In this document: positions 17,527 through 25,290 of the stretch, in pieces
Layout: each line of letters begins with the position of its first letter
Position numbering within the stretch: the first letter of the stretch is position 1
DNA from: Bacillus mycoides
Lineage (GTDB): Bacteria; Bacillota; Bacilli; Bacillales; Bacillaceae_G
Length of the DNA: 64,000 bases
Assembly: GCF_001757995.1 (NCBI RefSeq)
Contig: NZ_LXLV01000064.1
Span: 1-64,000, forward strand
Direction of reading: 5' to 3'
Notes under the pieces: generated by a model
Database searches by the model: none
What the model was told of the DNA's origin: nothing
Seen by the model: only the letters and a program-made list of their open reading frames with translations
Program-made: the position numbers and the translations under genes

Positions 17527-18559
17527 CTTCTTCTAAAAATCCTAAAGCATATCCTTTTCGCACTGATGCTTCCAATGTTTCATAGTGATACGTAACATGT
17601 TCTCCACTTGCTTCTTTAATCGCTTGTTTTAATTCATATCCATATAACAGTTCATAAATGCTTGCCTGCCTCACTTGCCTCATTGATTTACATAAAGTTG
17701 AACACTTCCCTCTGCAAAACGGACATTTTAATTCGACAAGCCGCTGAGCAGCTACAGCCAATAATGATTGTTCAATTTCTAGCCTTGTAATACCATAATC
17801 CATAAATCGTAGTATCGCCCCTTTCGCATCATTTGTATGCAACGTCGTCATTACTAAATGACCTGTCAAACTTGCTCTTACAGCTATTTTTGCTGTTTCT
17901 TCATCACGGATTTCACCAACTAAAATAATATCTGGATCATGACGCAAAATAGCCTTTAATCCCGTTCCATATGTGATACCAGCTTTTTCATTTATTTGAA
18001 TTTGTAATAAACCGTCTTTTCTTCTCTCAACTGGATCTTCCAGAGTAATAATACGACGTGTTTCTCCTTTTCTAGCTACTTCTAATAACGCATACATTGT
18101 CGTCGTTTTTCCAGAACCAGTCGGCCCAGTAAATACGAGTAACCCATGCGAATGCTTTAAAAAAGAGAGTAATTTTTCCGCTGAACTTGGAAATAACGAG
18201 AGGTGAGACAGTGGCTGTACAGATGCTTGTAAATGGAGGCGAATAACGAGACTTTCTTGATATACTGTTGGAAGTGTTGAAAGGCGTAAATACACTTCTT
18301 GTCCATCAATTTGTAAGTACAATGAACCATTTTGAGGCTTTCTCCTCTCTCCTATATCCATTGATGCTGAAAATTTAAAGTGCGAAACAAGCTTTTCTCC
18401 AAATTCCTTCTCAATACACCGTTTCGTAATTAAATCTTTTCCTATCCGTAATTGAATCGCCACGTCCTTCTGCCTGGGCACAATATGTAAGTCCGATGCT
18501 TGCACCCCACAAGCTTCTTTCATAATCATATTCGCAAAAATCTCGATACCATTCATCAA
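17513..18559 (-). CDS. comGA: Competence traffic ATPase ComGA
   Basis: The 348-residue GspE/PilB-family ATPase drives assembly of the DNA-uptake pseudopilus. Walker A GPTGSGKTT (about residues 142-150), the Asp box 'IITLEDPVE', Walker B 'ILVGEIRDEETA' and the His box 'GHLVMTTLHTND' are intact. A C-terminal cysteine cluster (KCPFCRGKCSTLC) probably binds zinc. It is the first gene of comGA-GG, all seven frames of which are open. I could not find a convincing ComK box in the 200 bases upstream. Confidence 0.96.
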   Translation of the reverse strand: MMNGIEIFANMIMKEACGVQASDLHIVPRQKDVAIQLRIGKDLITKRCIEKEFGEKLVSHFKFSASMDIGERRKPQNGSLYLQIDGQEVYLRLSTLPTVYQESLVIRLHLQASVQPLSHLSLFPSSAEKLLSFLKHSHGLLVFTGPTGSGKTTTMYALLEVARKGETRRIITLEDPVERRKDGLLQIQINEKAGITYGTGLKAILRHDPDIILVGEIRDEETAKIAVRASLTGHLVMTTLHTNDAKGAILRFMDYGITRLEIEQSLLAVAAQRLVELKCPFCRGKCSTLCKSMRQVRQASIYELLYGYELKQAIKEASGEHVTYHYETLEASVRKGYALGFLEEDVYV

Positions 18560-18761
18560 ATTTCCCTCCTCACCATGTATATATCATGAAGTGCTAGAGA
18601 AGAAAAATTAGGACTTTTGTATTTTCACTAGGATAAAAAGGGAAAATATGTTTGTGAAATTATGAACAATTTCCGAATTATTGTCTGAAATTACCTATAT
18701 GGAAGTTTATCTGTATTATAATGTTAATATCTTGGATAAAGTGATAAAGGTGGAGATCCTC

Positions 18762-19457
18762 ATGGAACAAGCTTTAAAAATTACAGGTGTATTATCTGAT
18801 CCTACTCGTTATTATATTTATAAATATATTTCGCAAAAACATAATTACGTAACTGTACAAGAAATTGCAGATGAGTTTAACATTCATCCAAACGTAGCGC
18901 GTTTACATTTATCTAAATTAGAAGATGTTAATATGCTCAAATCAGAAACAAAAAAAACTGGAAAGGGCGGGCGACCAAGCAGACTATACGTCCTGTCTCA
19001 AGATGTCATCCAGCTACAATTTCCATTTCGTGATTATCAATTATTAGCGAAGATAGCATTTAATTCACTGCTTAGCCTCGGCTCTGCTGGTGAAAAAGCA
19101 TTATATGAAACCGGCAAACAATTCGGCAAAGAATTAATGCAACAACATATGCATCGCTTAAATGTAAGTGCAGAAGCATTGACGATAGAACAAAAAATGC
19201 AAATCGCAAAAGAAGCATTCTCAACAGCTGGCTTATCGCCTGCATTTGAATTAAGTGCAGATGGAACAAAAATTTTCTATGATGTACACAATTGTCCATT
19301 TAAAGAAGTTGCTGTTCATCACCCGACTGAAATTTGTAACATGCATGGAGATATGATGAAAGGGATTTTTGAAATCCTATTCCCTAACACGGAATTAACA
19401 CGAAATGATAGTCTACTAGATGGATGTAAGTCTTGTAACTATAAAGTTCAAATTTAG
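18762..19457 (+). CDS. HTH transcriptional regulator, COG2345 (SufR-like) type with four-Cys C-terminus
   Basis: The 231-residue protein has a winged helix-turn-helix at about residues 5-75 ('LSDPTRYYIYKYI...PNVARLHLSKLEDVNML...GGRPSRLYVLS') and a C-terminal metal-site-like domain. Its cysteines are spaced C-x13-C-x29-C-x2-C (NCPFKEV, EICNMHG, DGCKSCNY). In SufR relatives such cysteines hold an iron-sulphur cluster; that role here is inference. ATG at 18762 follows AAAGGTGGAG. It is a single gene, divergent from comGA, with its own terminator. Confidence 0.8.
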   Translation: MEQALKITGVLSDPTRYYIYKYISQKHNYVTVQEIADEFNIHPNVARLHLSKLEDVNMLKSETKKTGKGGRPSRLYVLSQDVIQLQFPFRDYQLLAKIAFNSLLSLGSAGEKALYETGKQFGKELMQQHMHRLNVSAEALTIEQKMQIAKEAFSTAGLSPAFELSADGTKIFYDVHNCPFKEVAVHHPTEICNMHGDMMKGIFEILFPNTELTRNDSLLDGCKSCNYKVQI

Positions 19458-19469
19458 TTTTTCAACTAA

Positions 19470-19504
19470 GAAGAAGTCAATATTATAATTGACTTCTTCC
19501 TTTT
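19470..19504 (+). terminator. Terminator of the COG2345 regulator gene
   Basis: The arms GAAGAAGTCAAT (19470-19481) and ATTGACTTCTTC (19488-19499) are followed by CTTTT. Confidence 0.88.
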
Positions 19505-19588
19505 ATATGAATGAATATTTACAATAGTTAGAAAAATAAACTATAATGAAAAGAGGTTTTACTTTTTTTAGAAAAGGAGGGAGATGGC

Positions 19589-19831
19589 ATGGAGCGCATG
19601 TTTCGCGTTCTCGGCTTTTGGACTGGAATTTTCTCGGTTATGTTTTACGTAGGTGATATGCATTCGGCTGCACTACTATTTTTAGGACAAACAGGATTCT
19701 TCGTACTTTTAAGTTATTTAAAATTAACAGAGCGTATGTATATATACGTATTCGGGGCATATTTAACCGTTTTCTTCATCGGATTTACATGGTACACAAC
19801 ATTTTTACTTGTCCCTGGAGCTGGACATTAA
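19589..19831 (+). CDS. yqgY: DUF2626 membrane protein YqgY
   Basis: The 80-residue protein starts MERMFRVLGFWTGIFSVMFYVGDM and has three hydrophobic segments. It matches B. subtilis YqgY (DUF2626), a small membrane protein of unknown function, in sequence pattern, length and gene neighbourhood near comG. AAAAGGAGGGAG precedes the ATG. A terminator starts at the last base of the stop codon. Confidence 0.85.
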   Translation: MERMFRVLGFWTGIFSVMFYVGDMHSAALLFLGQTGFFVLLSYLKLTERMYIYVFGAYLTVFFIGFTWYTTFLLVPGAGH

Positions 19832-19858
19832 AAGATGGCAATTTGCCATCTTTTTTTT
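19831..19858 (+). terminator. Terminator of yqgY
   Basis: The arms AAAGATGGCA (19831-19840) and TGCCATCTTT (19844-19853) have a three-base loop and are followed by TTTTT. Confidence 0.9.
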
Positions 19859-19938
19859 AATTCCGCAATTCCCTAGTTGACTTATAGGTTTTATTACCTT
19901 ATATTCTATATAACACATTGGAATTAGGGGGAATTACC

Positions 19939-21333
19939 ATGAATACACTGCTTGTCGGAATTAACATCACAGTCATGCTCATTTTAGTTGGCGTATTGTA
20001 TTATATGCAACGTAAGCATGTATCTTTTAATAAACGTGTATTTACTGCTTTAGGAGTCGGAATTATATTCGGTCTTATATTACAATTTATTTATGAGCCT
20101 ACTTCTAAAGTAATTATCGAATCAAATAACTGGTTTAGTTTAATTGGTAACGGTTATGTAAAATTACTTCAAATGATTGTTATGCCACTTATTTTAGTAT
20201 CTATTATTTCAGCATTTACAAAATTACAATTAACGAAAAACCTTGGTAAAATCAGTGGTCTTATTATCGGAATTTTAATTCTTACTACAGGCATTGCCGC
20301 AGCTGTCGGTATAGCTGCAAGCGCAGGATTTGATGTATCAGCAACAGGATTACAACAAGGTGATGCAGAATCTGCTCGTCTGAAATTAGTAGAAGAAAGA
20401 TTTACTTCTATTGAAAAGACAACAATTCCAGACAAACTATTAGAACTGTTGCCTACAAATCCGTTTCTTGATTTAACAGGTGCTCGTCCAACATCAACAA
20501 TTTCTGTTGTAATATTTGCAGCCTTTATCGGTATCGCCTTTATCGGTGTAAAACGAAAATATCCAGAACAAGCAGAGCTATTTAAGAAAATGCTTGATGC
20601 TGTGTATGCAATCGTAATGCGTATGGTAACATTAATTTTACGTCTTACTCCATACGGCGTATTAGCTCTTATGGCAAAGACAGTTGCTGGTAGCGATATA
20701 AATGCTATTTTAAAACTTGGTAACTTCGTGTTAGCATCTTACGTAGCACTTATCGTAATGTTTATCATTCACTTATTATTAATCGCTCTATCTGGTTTAA
20801 ATCCAATTCAATATTTGAAAAAAGTGTTCCCTGTATTAACATTTGCATTCACATCTCGCTCTAGTGCTGGTGCGATGCCATTAAATATTGAAGCACAAAA
20901 AGAAAAACTTGGTATTTCTGAAGGAATCGCTAACTTCGCTGCATCCTTTGGGGTATCTATCGGTCAAAACGGTTGCGCAGGTATTTATCCAGCAATGCTT
21001 GCTATGATGGTCGCTCCAACTGTAGGAATTGATCCATTACAACCACAATTTATTTTAACTTTAATCGCTGTCGTTGCTATTAGCTCATTCGGTGTTGCCG
21101 GTGTTGGTGGCGGCGCAACATTCGCAGCGTTAATCGTACTATCTACAATGAACTTACCAATCGGCATTGTCGCTCTTGTTATCTCGGTTGAACCATTAAT
21201 CGATATGGGTCGTACTGCTCTTAACGTAAGTGGTTCTATGACAGCAGGTCTTATTTCTAGTAAATGGCTTGGTGAATTAGATCAGGATACGTACAATCAA
21301 GATGATGTAAAAACTGGGGAAATTGCTTCATAA
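19939..21333 (+). CDS. tcyP: L-cystine sodium/proton symporter TcyP
   Basis: The 464-residue dicarboxylate/amino-acid:cation symporter family protein has about nine membrane segments. It shows the re-entrant serine-rich loop 'FAFTSRSSAGAMPLN' and the substrate-site helix 'GVSIGQNGCAGIYPAMLAMMVAP'. These match B. subtilis TcyP (463 residues) rather than glutamate carriers. The start at 19939 follows TTAGGGGGAATTACC. It is a single gene with its own terminator. No SAM or cysteine-responsive leader is visible. Confidence 0.92.
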   Translation: MNTLLVGINITVMLILVGVLYYMQRKHVSFNKRVFTALGVGIIFGLILQFIYEPTSKVIIESNNWFSLIGNGYVKLLQMIVMPLILVSIISAFTKLQLTKNLGKISGLIIGILILTTGIAAAVGIAASAGFDVSATGLQQGDAESARLKLVEERFTSIEKTTIPDKLLELLPTNPFLDLTGARPTSTISVVIFAAFIGIAFIGVKRKYPEQAELFKKMLDAVYAIVMRMVTLILRLTPYGVLALMAKTVAGSDINAILKLGNFVLASYVALIVMFIIHLLLIALSGLNPIQYLKKVFPVLTFAFTSRSSAGAMPLNIEAQKEKLGISEGIANFAASFGVSIGQNGCAGIYPAMLAMMVAPTVGIDPLQPQFILTLIAVVAISSFGVAGVGGGATFAALIVLSTMNLPIGIVALVISVEPLIDMGRTALNVSGSMTAGLISSKWLGELDQDTYNQDDVKTGEIAS

Positions 21334-21338
21334 TAAGA

Positions 21339-21374
21339 AAAAGACGCTAACATAAAACTGTTAGCGTCTTTTTT
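21339..21374 (+). terminator. Terminator of tcyP
   Basis: The arms AAAGACGCTAACA (21340-21352) and TGTTAGCGTCTTT (21359-21371) with a six-base loop are followed by TTT. They also face the convergent gene at 21395. Confidence 0.9.
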
Positions 21375-21394
21375 ACATCTCATCTTGAAAAGTA

Positions 21395-21787
21395 TCACTC
21401 TAGGCATTCTTCTAGTTGCTCTTTTAACTCTTCCTCGATCTCATAACAAGATTCATCAACAAGTTCCCCTACTTTCTTACTTCCCCAAATGCTTAATTGA
21501 ATTTGCATTCCTAAAAAGATTCTTTCACATTTCCAAATTGGAATTTTGTGAAATCCAATCATCTCTTTTTCTTCATCTAATATAGCTATAGCAACTGATG
21601 AATAATACCCCACCTCAAAAGGATGCTCTTTATCTTTAACAAGTCCCATAGACAATTCCATGTTTTTCTCTATATATAAATATGAATACTCTCCAGAAAG
21701 TTTAAATGATATTCGCTCTAATTCCTTTTCCATACATTTAATTTTCTCTTTCAGCTCCAATGTAAACTCTTGTTCTTTATACTCCAT
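21395..21787 (-). CDS. Hypothetical soluble protein
   Basis: The 130-residue product starts MEYKEQEFTLELKEKIKCMEKELERI, an N-terminal helix with coiled-coil character, followed by an alpha/beta domain. The tail is rich in acidic residues (ELVDESCYEIEEELKEQLEECLE). ATG at 21787 follows AAGGAGG. I recognise no family; it has the look of a B. cereus-group-specific protein. Confidence 0.6.
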   Translation of the reverse strand: MEYKEQEFTLELKEKIKCMEKELERISFKLSGEYSYLYIEKNMELSMGLVKDKEHPFEVGYYSSVAIAILDEEKEMIGFHKIPIWKCERIFLGMQIQLSIWGSKKVGELVDESCYEIEEELKEQLEECLE

Positions 21788-21808
21788 TTCTGCCTCCTTA
21801 CACACAGA

Positions 21809-21838
21809 AAAAGAGAATACAATAACATATTCTCTTTT
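21809..21838 (-). terminator. Terminator of the 71-residue KOW-like gene
   Basis: The arms AAAAGAGAATA (21809-21819) and TATTCTCTTTT (21828-21838) are followed on the minus strand by TTTCTG. Confidence 0.75.
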
Positions 21839-21874
21839 CTCAAATATATTTCATTATCTCACAGCCCGTCCCTT

Positions 21875-22090
21875 TTACAAATAACCATTCTGCTCGCACC
21901 ATTTATGAAATTGTCCTACATCTACTCCAACTAACACGATATCCTTTAGCTCTACAGCAATACTTTGTTCCCCAATTACAATAGCAAAGTGTGTTTCTAA
22001 TTGTTTTTCATTTTTCTTTACAGTTCCAATTCGGTTCCGATGCGGCCCATCTTTTATATATGCTTTTTGTCCTACAATATCAAAGTTCAA
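21875..22090 (-). CDS. Small KOW-like protein, unknown function
   Basis: The 71-residue protein is read from TTG at 22090, behind AGAGGTGAG, giving MNFDIVGQKAYIKDGPHRN. The segment 'GQKAYIKDGPHRNRIGTVKK' looks like a KOW motif (beta-barrel with the pattern V-I-K-G-x-x-x-G), followed by more strands. This suggests RNA or protein binding; the call is weak. It is a single gene with its own terminator. Confidence 0.55.
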   Translation of the reverse strand: MNFDIVGQKAYIKDGPHRNRIGTVKKNEKQLETHFAIVIGEQSIAVELKDIVLVGVDVGQFHKWCEQNGYL

Positions 22091-22273
22091 GATTCTCACC
22101 TCTTTTACTGCGCTCAAATTGGAAATACAATCTCCACCTCGGAAAATTTCCTTTCATTGCACTATTTCTCTATATATATGACGAAACAATAAAAGAGTCC
22201 TTCCTTCTTTACAATTATTTTTTCTTTGTTTCATTTTTATGATTGAAACGTAAAGTTTATAATAAAATACACT

Positions 22274-22309
22274 TGGAAGCGCTTTCTACGTAATTTTTTA
22301 TGTTATAAT
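22274..22309 (+). promoter_or_regulatory. Extended -10 promoter with overlapping cre-like site
   Basis: TGTTATAAT (22301-22309) is an extended -10. The palindrome TGGAAGCGCTTTCT (22274-22287) matches the CcpA cre at 12 of 14 positions and covers the -35 region. CcpA would block the gene at 22343. Confidence 0.5.
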
Positions 22310-22342
22310 ATATAAGTAGAACTTCGTAAAGAGGGTTAAAAA

Positions 22343-22654
22343 ATGAATACAAAAATGATTAAAAAAGTAATTGAAGCATTAAAAGTATATGGCTTTCAGG
22401 ATGTATCATTCTGTGAAGAAACGAAGCAATTTTTATTTCATAACAAAACCGATATTATGAGCGGCTATGCAGAAATAACATATAGTAGTCAATTCGAAAA
22501 ATTTAACGTACAAATTCATCCAATTGAAACGCATCACCAAGCAGAGTTACAAGAGGTTGAAAGACATATACAAGCTTGCATACGAAAAGTAGAGTATTTA
22601 AATGCACTTCTTACTGGACAAACAAAGCTAGATGATAAAATTATTATTGTGTAA
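22343..22654 (+). CDS. Hypothetical protein
   Basis: The 103-residue protein starts MNTKMIKKVIEALKVYGFQDVSFCEETKQFLF. It looks like a small alpha/beta protein with a long C-terminal helix ('HHQAELQEVERHIQACIRKVEYLNALLTG'). GAGGG precedes the ATG. The gene has a recognisable promoter and a terminator shared with the convergent neighbour. No family is recognised. Confidence 0.6.
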   Translation: MNTKMIKKVIEALKVYGFQDVSFCEETKQFLFHNKTDIMSGYAEITYSSQFEKFNVQIHPIETHHQAELQEVERHIQACIRKVEYLNALLTGQTKLDDKIIIV

Positions 22655-22689
22655 AAAAAAGAACGTGAAGCTATCACGTTCTTTTTTTT
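22653..22689. terminator. Bidirectional terminator between convergent genes
   Basis: The arms AAAAGAACGTGA (ending 22668) and TCACGTTCTTTT (from 22674) are flanked by A-runs and T-runs on both sides. The hairpin sits exactly between the stops at 22654 and 22688. Confidence 0.9.
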
Positions 22690-23176
22690 ACACACCCATC
22701 TTTTCTTTTAAATGCAAACCTGTTACAGACTCTAATACATCCATTGTTTCTTCAAGCTTCATATCAAAAATTGTCTTCTCTTCTATATATGGAAACTGTC
22801 TAAAACGCTTTTCTAACATTTTCACCGCATCCGATGTGAAATTTGCGCTATCAATACCAAATTCTGTTTCAAGAAGCACAATCCAATCTAACACATGAAA
22901 ACCTAATCCATTTACGAATGAAATAAGTTTTTCTTCTGGCTGTGAAGATAAGAATACGTTTCGCTCCATCTCACTAAAAAGTTCCTCTCCTAAAATTCCT
23001 GCTAACTCATCATCATGTTCGCGTTCAATAATCTCTTCATAACCGTAATCATCAACAAGCTCTTCTACTTCTTCACTATCCGCAAAAAGCAATTGACTAA
23101 GAATTGCATCTTTCTTAAATTCACTGTTTTGTACAACTTCTAAAAAACTCGTTTCCCAACCATTTTCTAATTTCAT
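22688..23176 (-). CDS. Hypothetical acidic protein
   Basis: The 162-residue product starts MKLENGWETSFLEVVQNSEF and is strongly acidic and mostly helical, with 'DSEEVEELVDDYGYEEIIEREHDDELAGILGEEL'. The start at 23176 follows TAAAGGAG; 15 upstream in-frame codons have no ribosome-binding site. I recognise no family. Small acidic soluble proteins of this kind can be antitoxin- or adaptor-like, but nothing here supports that. Confidence 0.6.
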   Translation of the reverse strand: MKLENGWETSFLEVVQNSEFKKDAILSQLLFADSEEVEELVDDYGYEEIIEREHDDELAGILGEELFSEMERNVFLSSQPEEKLISFVNGLGFHVLDWIVLLETEFGIDSANFTSDAVKMLEKRFRQFPYIEEKTIFDMKLEETMDVLESVTGLHLKEKMGV

Positions 23177-23255
23177 ATGTATAACTCCTTTATATACTTT
23201 ACTTATAATCACTGTGCCCAAAAGATCCCTTTTATAACCTTTTAGGTAATTACTA

Positions 23256-23630
23256 TTATTCCATATGCTTCATAACATAAGATGCAAACTCAGCTACATC
23301 TCCTTCAAAAATATTTATCTCTGGTAAATGATAAAACGTTGTTTGCAGTGGGTTTCCTTCATGATAAATATATACCTTTTTCTCTAGCGCAATCGCCATT
23401 CCAAACTCCGTATGACTTCCATTTCCGCCATCTAATATAAGTAAAAAGACATCAGCTTCTCGGATCGCTTTTTGTTCTTCTTCACCAATTTTTTGCAATT
23501 GTTCTCTATTAGTTGCTCTTTCATTTTTCGTCCAATCATATGTATGATGCCATCCTACTTCTTTCAACTGGCTTGATACGAAACGTACAAGATGCTTATT
23601 TTGAAACCCTGAAGCAATATAAAATTTCAT
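23256..23630 (-). CDS. Nucleoside 2-deoxyribosyltransferase-like protein
   Basis: The 124-residue protein opens with 'MKFYIASGFQNK' and has the family's central block 'READVFLLILDGGNGSHTEFGMAIALEKKVYIY'. The Asp and the Glu of SHTEFG occupy the positions of the catalytic pair in the 2-deoxyribosyltransferase fold. It is a short form, lacking C-terminal additions. The true activity is uncertain: relatives hydrolyse nucleotide-sugar bonds. It is a single gene between two unknown genes. Confidence 0.7.
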   Translation of the reverse strand: MKFYIASGFQNKHLVRFVSSQLKEVGWHHTYDWTKNERATNREQLQKIGEEEQKAIREADVFLLILDGGNGSHTEFGMAIALEKKVYIYHEGNPLQTTFYHLPEINIFEGDVAEFASYVMKHME

Positions 23631-23692
23631 TTATATCCACTCCTTAATTATGTATGGGGAAACTCCGTTTTAGCGTTAATAGGATTTTTTTC

Positions 23693-23739
23693 AAAAAAAA
23701 TCCCCATCTTTAGAACTTATTTGCGTTTCAATGATGGGG
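23693..23739 (-). terminator. Terminator overlapping the end of the 68-residue gene
   Basis: On the minus strand CCCCATC and GATGGGG pair across a 24-base loop and are followed by ATTTTTTTT. The 5' arm lies inside the last codons of the gene ending at 23728. Confidence 0.7.
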
Positions 23740-23934
23740 TGCCTCATGATCTTCTTTTATTTTTTGTTTTTTATAACTTTCATCAGCTAACATTTCTAGT
23801 TCAGCTGTTATTTCTGATTTTTCAAGCTCTCGTTCTTGTGAAAATTTCCGTGAAATATAAACAATAACACTACCAACGTACAACACAAAGCATATAATAA
23901 GTGCAGTATTTTCATAGAGACTTAGCTCCAACAC
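23728..23934 (-). CDS. Small single-helix membrane protein
   Basis: The 68-residue product is read from GTG at 23934, behind TTAGGAGTGACT, giving MLELSLYENTALIICFVLYVGSVIVYI. One membrane helix (about residues 9-28) is followed by a charged coiled-coil-like tail ending in DHEAPHH. I recognise no family. An upstream in-frame ATG would add 13 residues but lacks a ribosome-binding site. Confidence 0.55.
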   Translation of the reverse strand: MLELSLYENTALIICFVLYVGSVIVYISRKFSQERELEKSEITAELEMLADESYKKQKIKEDHEAPHH

Positions 23935-24002
23935 AGTCACTCCTAATCCATTCGTATTTTCACGCTTAATCAATTGGAATTTCCCTATTAACCATTTGTT
24001 AT

Positions 24003-24150
24003 CCCGCTATTTGAGGGCAGTAAGACCCCCACCTCAAAATTCAGCAAAAGCAAAGAAGTTAGATGTGGGATTAACTGCCCGTAAAAGCCCGATTGGTGAA
24101 GGCTAATAATCAGTGGGGGATGCCCCCCACTGATTAAAGTTTCACTTTAT
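24003..24150 (+). repeat. bcr1 repeat, full-length copy (A)
   Basis: This intergenic element has the B. cereus-group bcr1 layout: CCCGCTATTTGAGGG start, a long first stem-loop, the core GTAAAAGCCCGATTGGTGA, a second stem (AATCAGTGGGGG/CCCCCCACTGATT) and the end AAAGTTTCACTTTAT. The 3' TTTAT is intact. The 5' flank reads GTTAT, so that copy of the duplication has one change. It shares this architecture with copies at 41706, 46623 and 58861. Confidence 0.92.
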
Positions 24151-24195
24151 TGTAACATAAAAATATCAATTCTTGGAATCTTTCATCCTATTAAA

Positions 24196-24223
24196 AGAGG
24201 CATGATTATATAATCATGCCTCT
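24196..24223 (-). terminator. Terminator of murG
   Basis: A perfect 28-base palindrome (AGAGGCATGATTAT and its complement) overlaps the last murG codons. It is followed on the minus strand by TTTAAT. Confidence 0.8.
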
Positions 24224-25272
24224 GAAATATGTTGAATGATAGTTTTAATTGCTTCTTTTCCATTATATTTTTTTAATGCTGTTTTATACGTCTCATTATT
24301 ATGAGATAGCTCTTCTATATGCTTTATAAGCGAGTTCACTGTTACATCCTCTTCATATAATACCGATGCATACCCTTGTCTTTTAAAGGATTCAGCATTT
24401 AAAATTTGATCTCCACGGCTTGCAAATTTCGATAACGGAATTAAAACCATCGGCTTTTGCATTGTTAAAAATTCAAAAATCGCATTGGATCCCGCACGTG
24501 AAATAACAAAATCTGTTGCTGCTAATATATCCGGCAACTCTTCATGTATATATTCAAATTGTCTATATCCTTCTTTATTTTGTAAGGATTCATCAAGATT
24601 TCCTTTTCCGCAAAGATGCACAATTTGATAATTTTTCAGAAGATCTGGAAGTGCCGATCGAACCGTTTCATTAATTTTCTTTGCCCCTAAACTTCCTCCC
24701 ATAACAGTAATAACTGATTTCTTACGGGAAAACCCTAGAAACATTAAACCTTTTTCAAGATTTCCTCTTAGTACTTCTTCACGTACTGGTGATCCTGTAT
24801 ATACTACTTTCTCTTTCGGTAAGTGCTTCGCAGCTTCTTCAAATGTAACAAATATTTTCGAGGCAAAACGGAGCGCAATTTTATTTGCTAGTCCAGGTGT
24901 CATATCAGATTCATGTAACAAAACTGGCACCCTATTTAACCATCCTCCAATTACGACTGGTACAGATACGAAACCACCTTTTGAAAAAATAACATCCGGT
25001 TTTAGTTTACGAATTGTTACGTACGCATCCATAACACCCTTCATCACGAGAAAAGGATCTTTTATATTTTTCAAATCAAAATAACGACGTAGCTTCCCGC
25101 TTGCAATACTATGGTATTGGATTCCTTCTTTTTCTATAATCGTTTTCTCAATCCCTTGATGAGAACCAATATAAGAGATATCCCAGTTCTGCTTTTGTAA
25201 ATGTGGAATAATTGCTAAATTAGGTGTTACATGCCCGGCCGAACCGCCACCTGTAAAGACTATTTTTTTCAT
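24214..25272 (-). CDS. murG: UDP-GlcNAc:lipid I transferase MurG-type (second paralogue, MurG1)
   Basis: The 352-residue GT28 glycosyltransferase opens [21 protein letters not shown] and has the second G-loop '[12 protein letters not shown]' and the UDP-binding C-domain motif '[24 protein letters not shown]'. It should add GlcNAc to undecaprenyl-PP-MurNAc-pentapeptide at the inner membrane face. It lies outside the dcw cluster; B. cereus-group genomes carry a second murG there, so this is the extra copy. It starts 18 bases downstream of the metH stop and may be partly co-transcribed with it. Confidence 0.9.
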   Translation of the reverse strand: MKKIVFTGGGSAGHVTPNLAIIPHLQKQNWDISYIGSHQGIEKTIIEKEGIQYHSIASGKLRRYFDLKNIKDPFLVMKGVMDAYVTIRKLKPDVIFSKGGFVSVPVVIGGWLNRVPVLLHESDMTPGLANKIALRFASKIFVTFEEAAKHLPKEKVVYTGSPVREEVLRGNLEKGLMFLGFSRKKSVITVMGGSLGAKKINETVRSALPDLLKNYQIVHLCGKGNLDESLQNKEGYRQFEYIHEELPDILAATDFVISRAGSNAIFEFLTMQKPMVLIPLSKFASRGDQILNAESFKRQGYASVLYEEDVTVNSLIKHIEELSHNNETYKTALKKYNGKEAIKTIIQHISEA

Positions 25273-25290
25273 ACGTCTCCCCCTTCTACA

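Noticed and set aside
18560-18761. ComK boxes (AAAA-N5-TTTT) before comGA
   Set aside because: A- and T-runs exist, but their spacing (AAAA-N7-TTTT) does not fit two proper boxes. Not annotated.
21391-23934. Cluster of small unknown genes as a possible prophage or defence island
   Set aside because: Base composition matches the surroundings. There is no integrase, tRNA junction or phage gene, and each gene has its own terminator.
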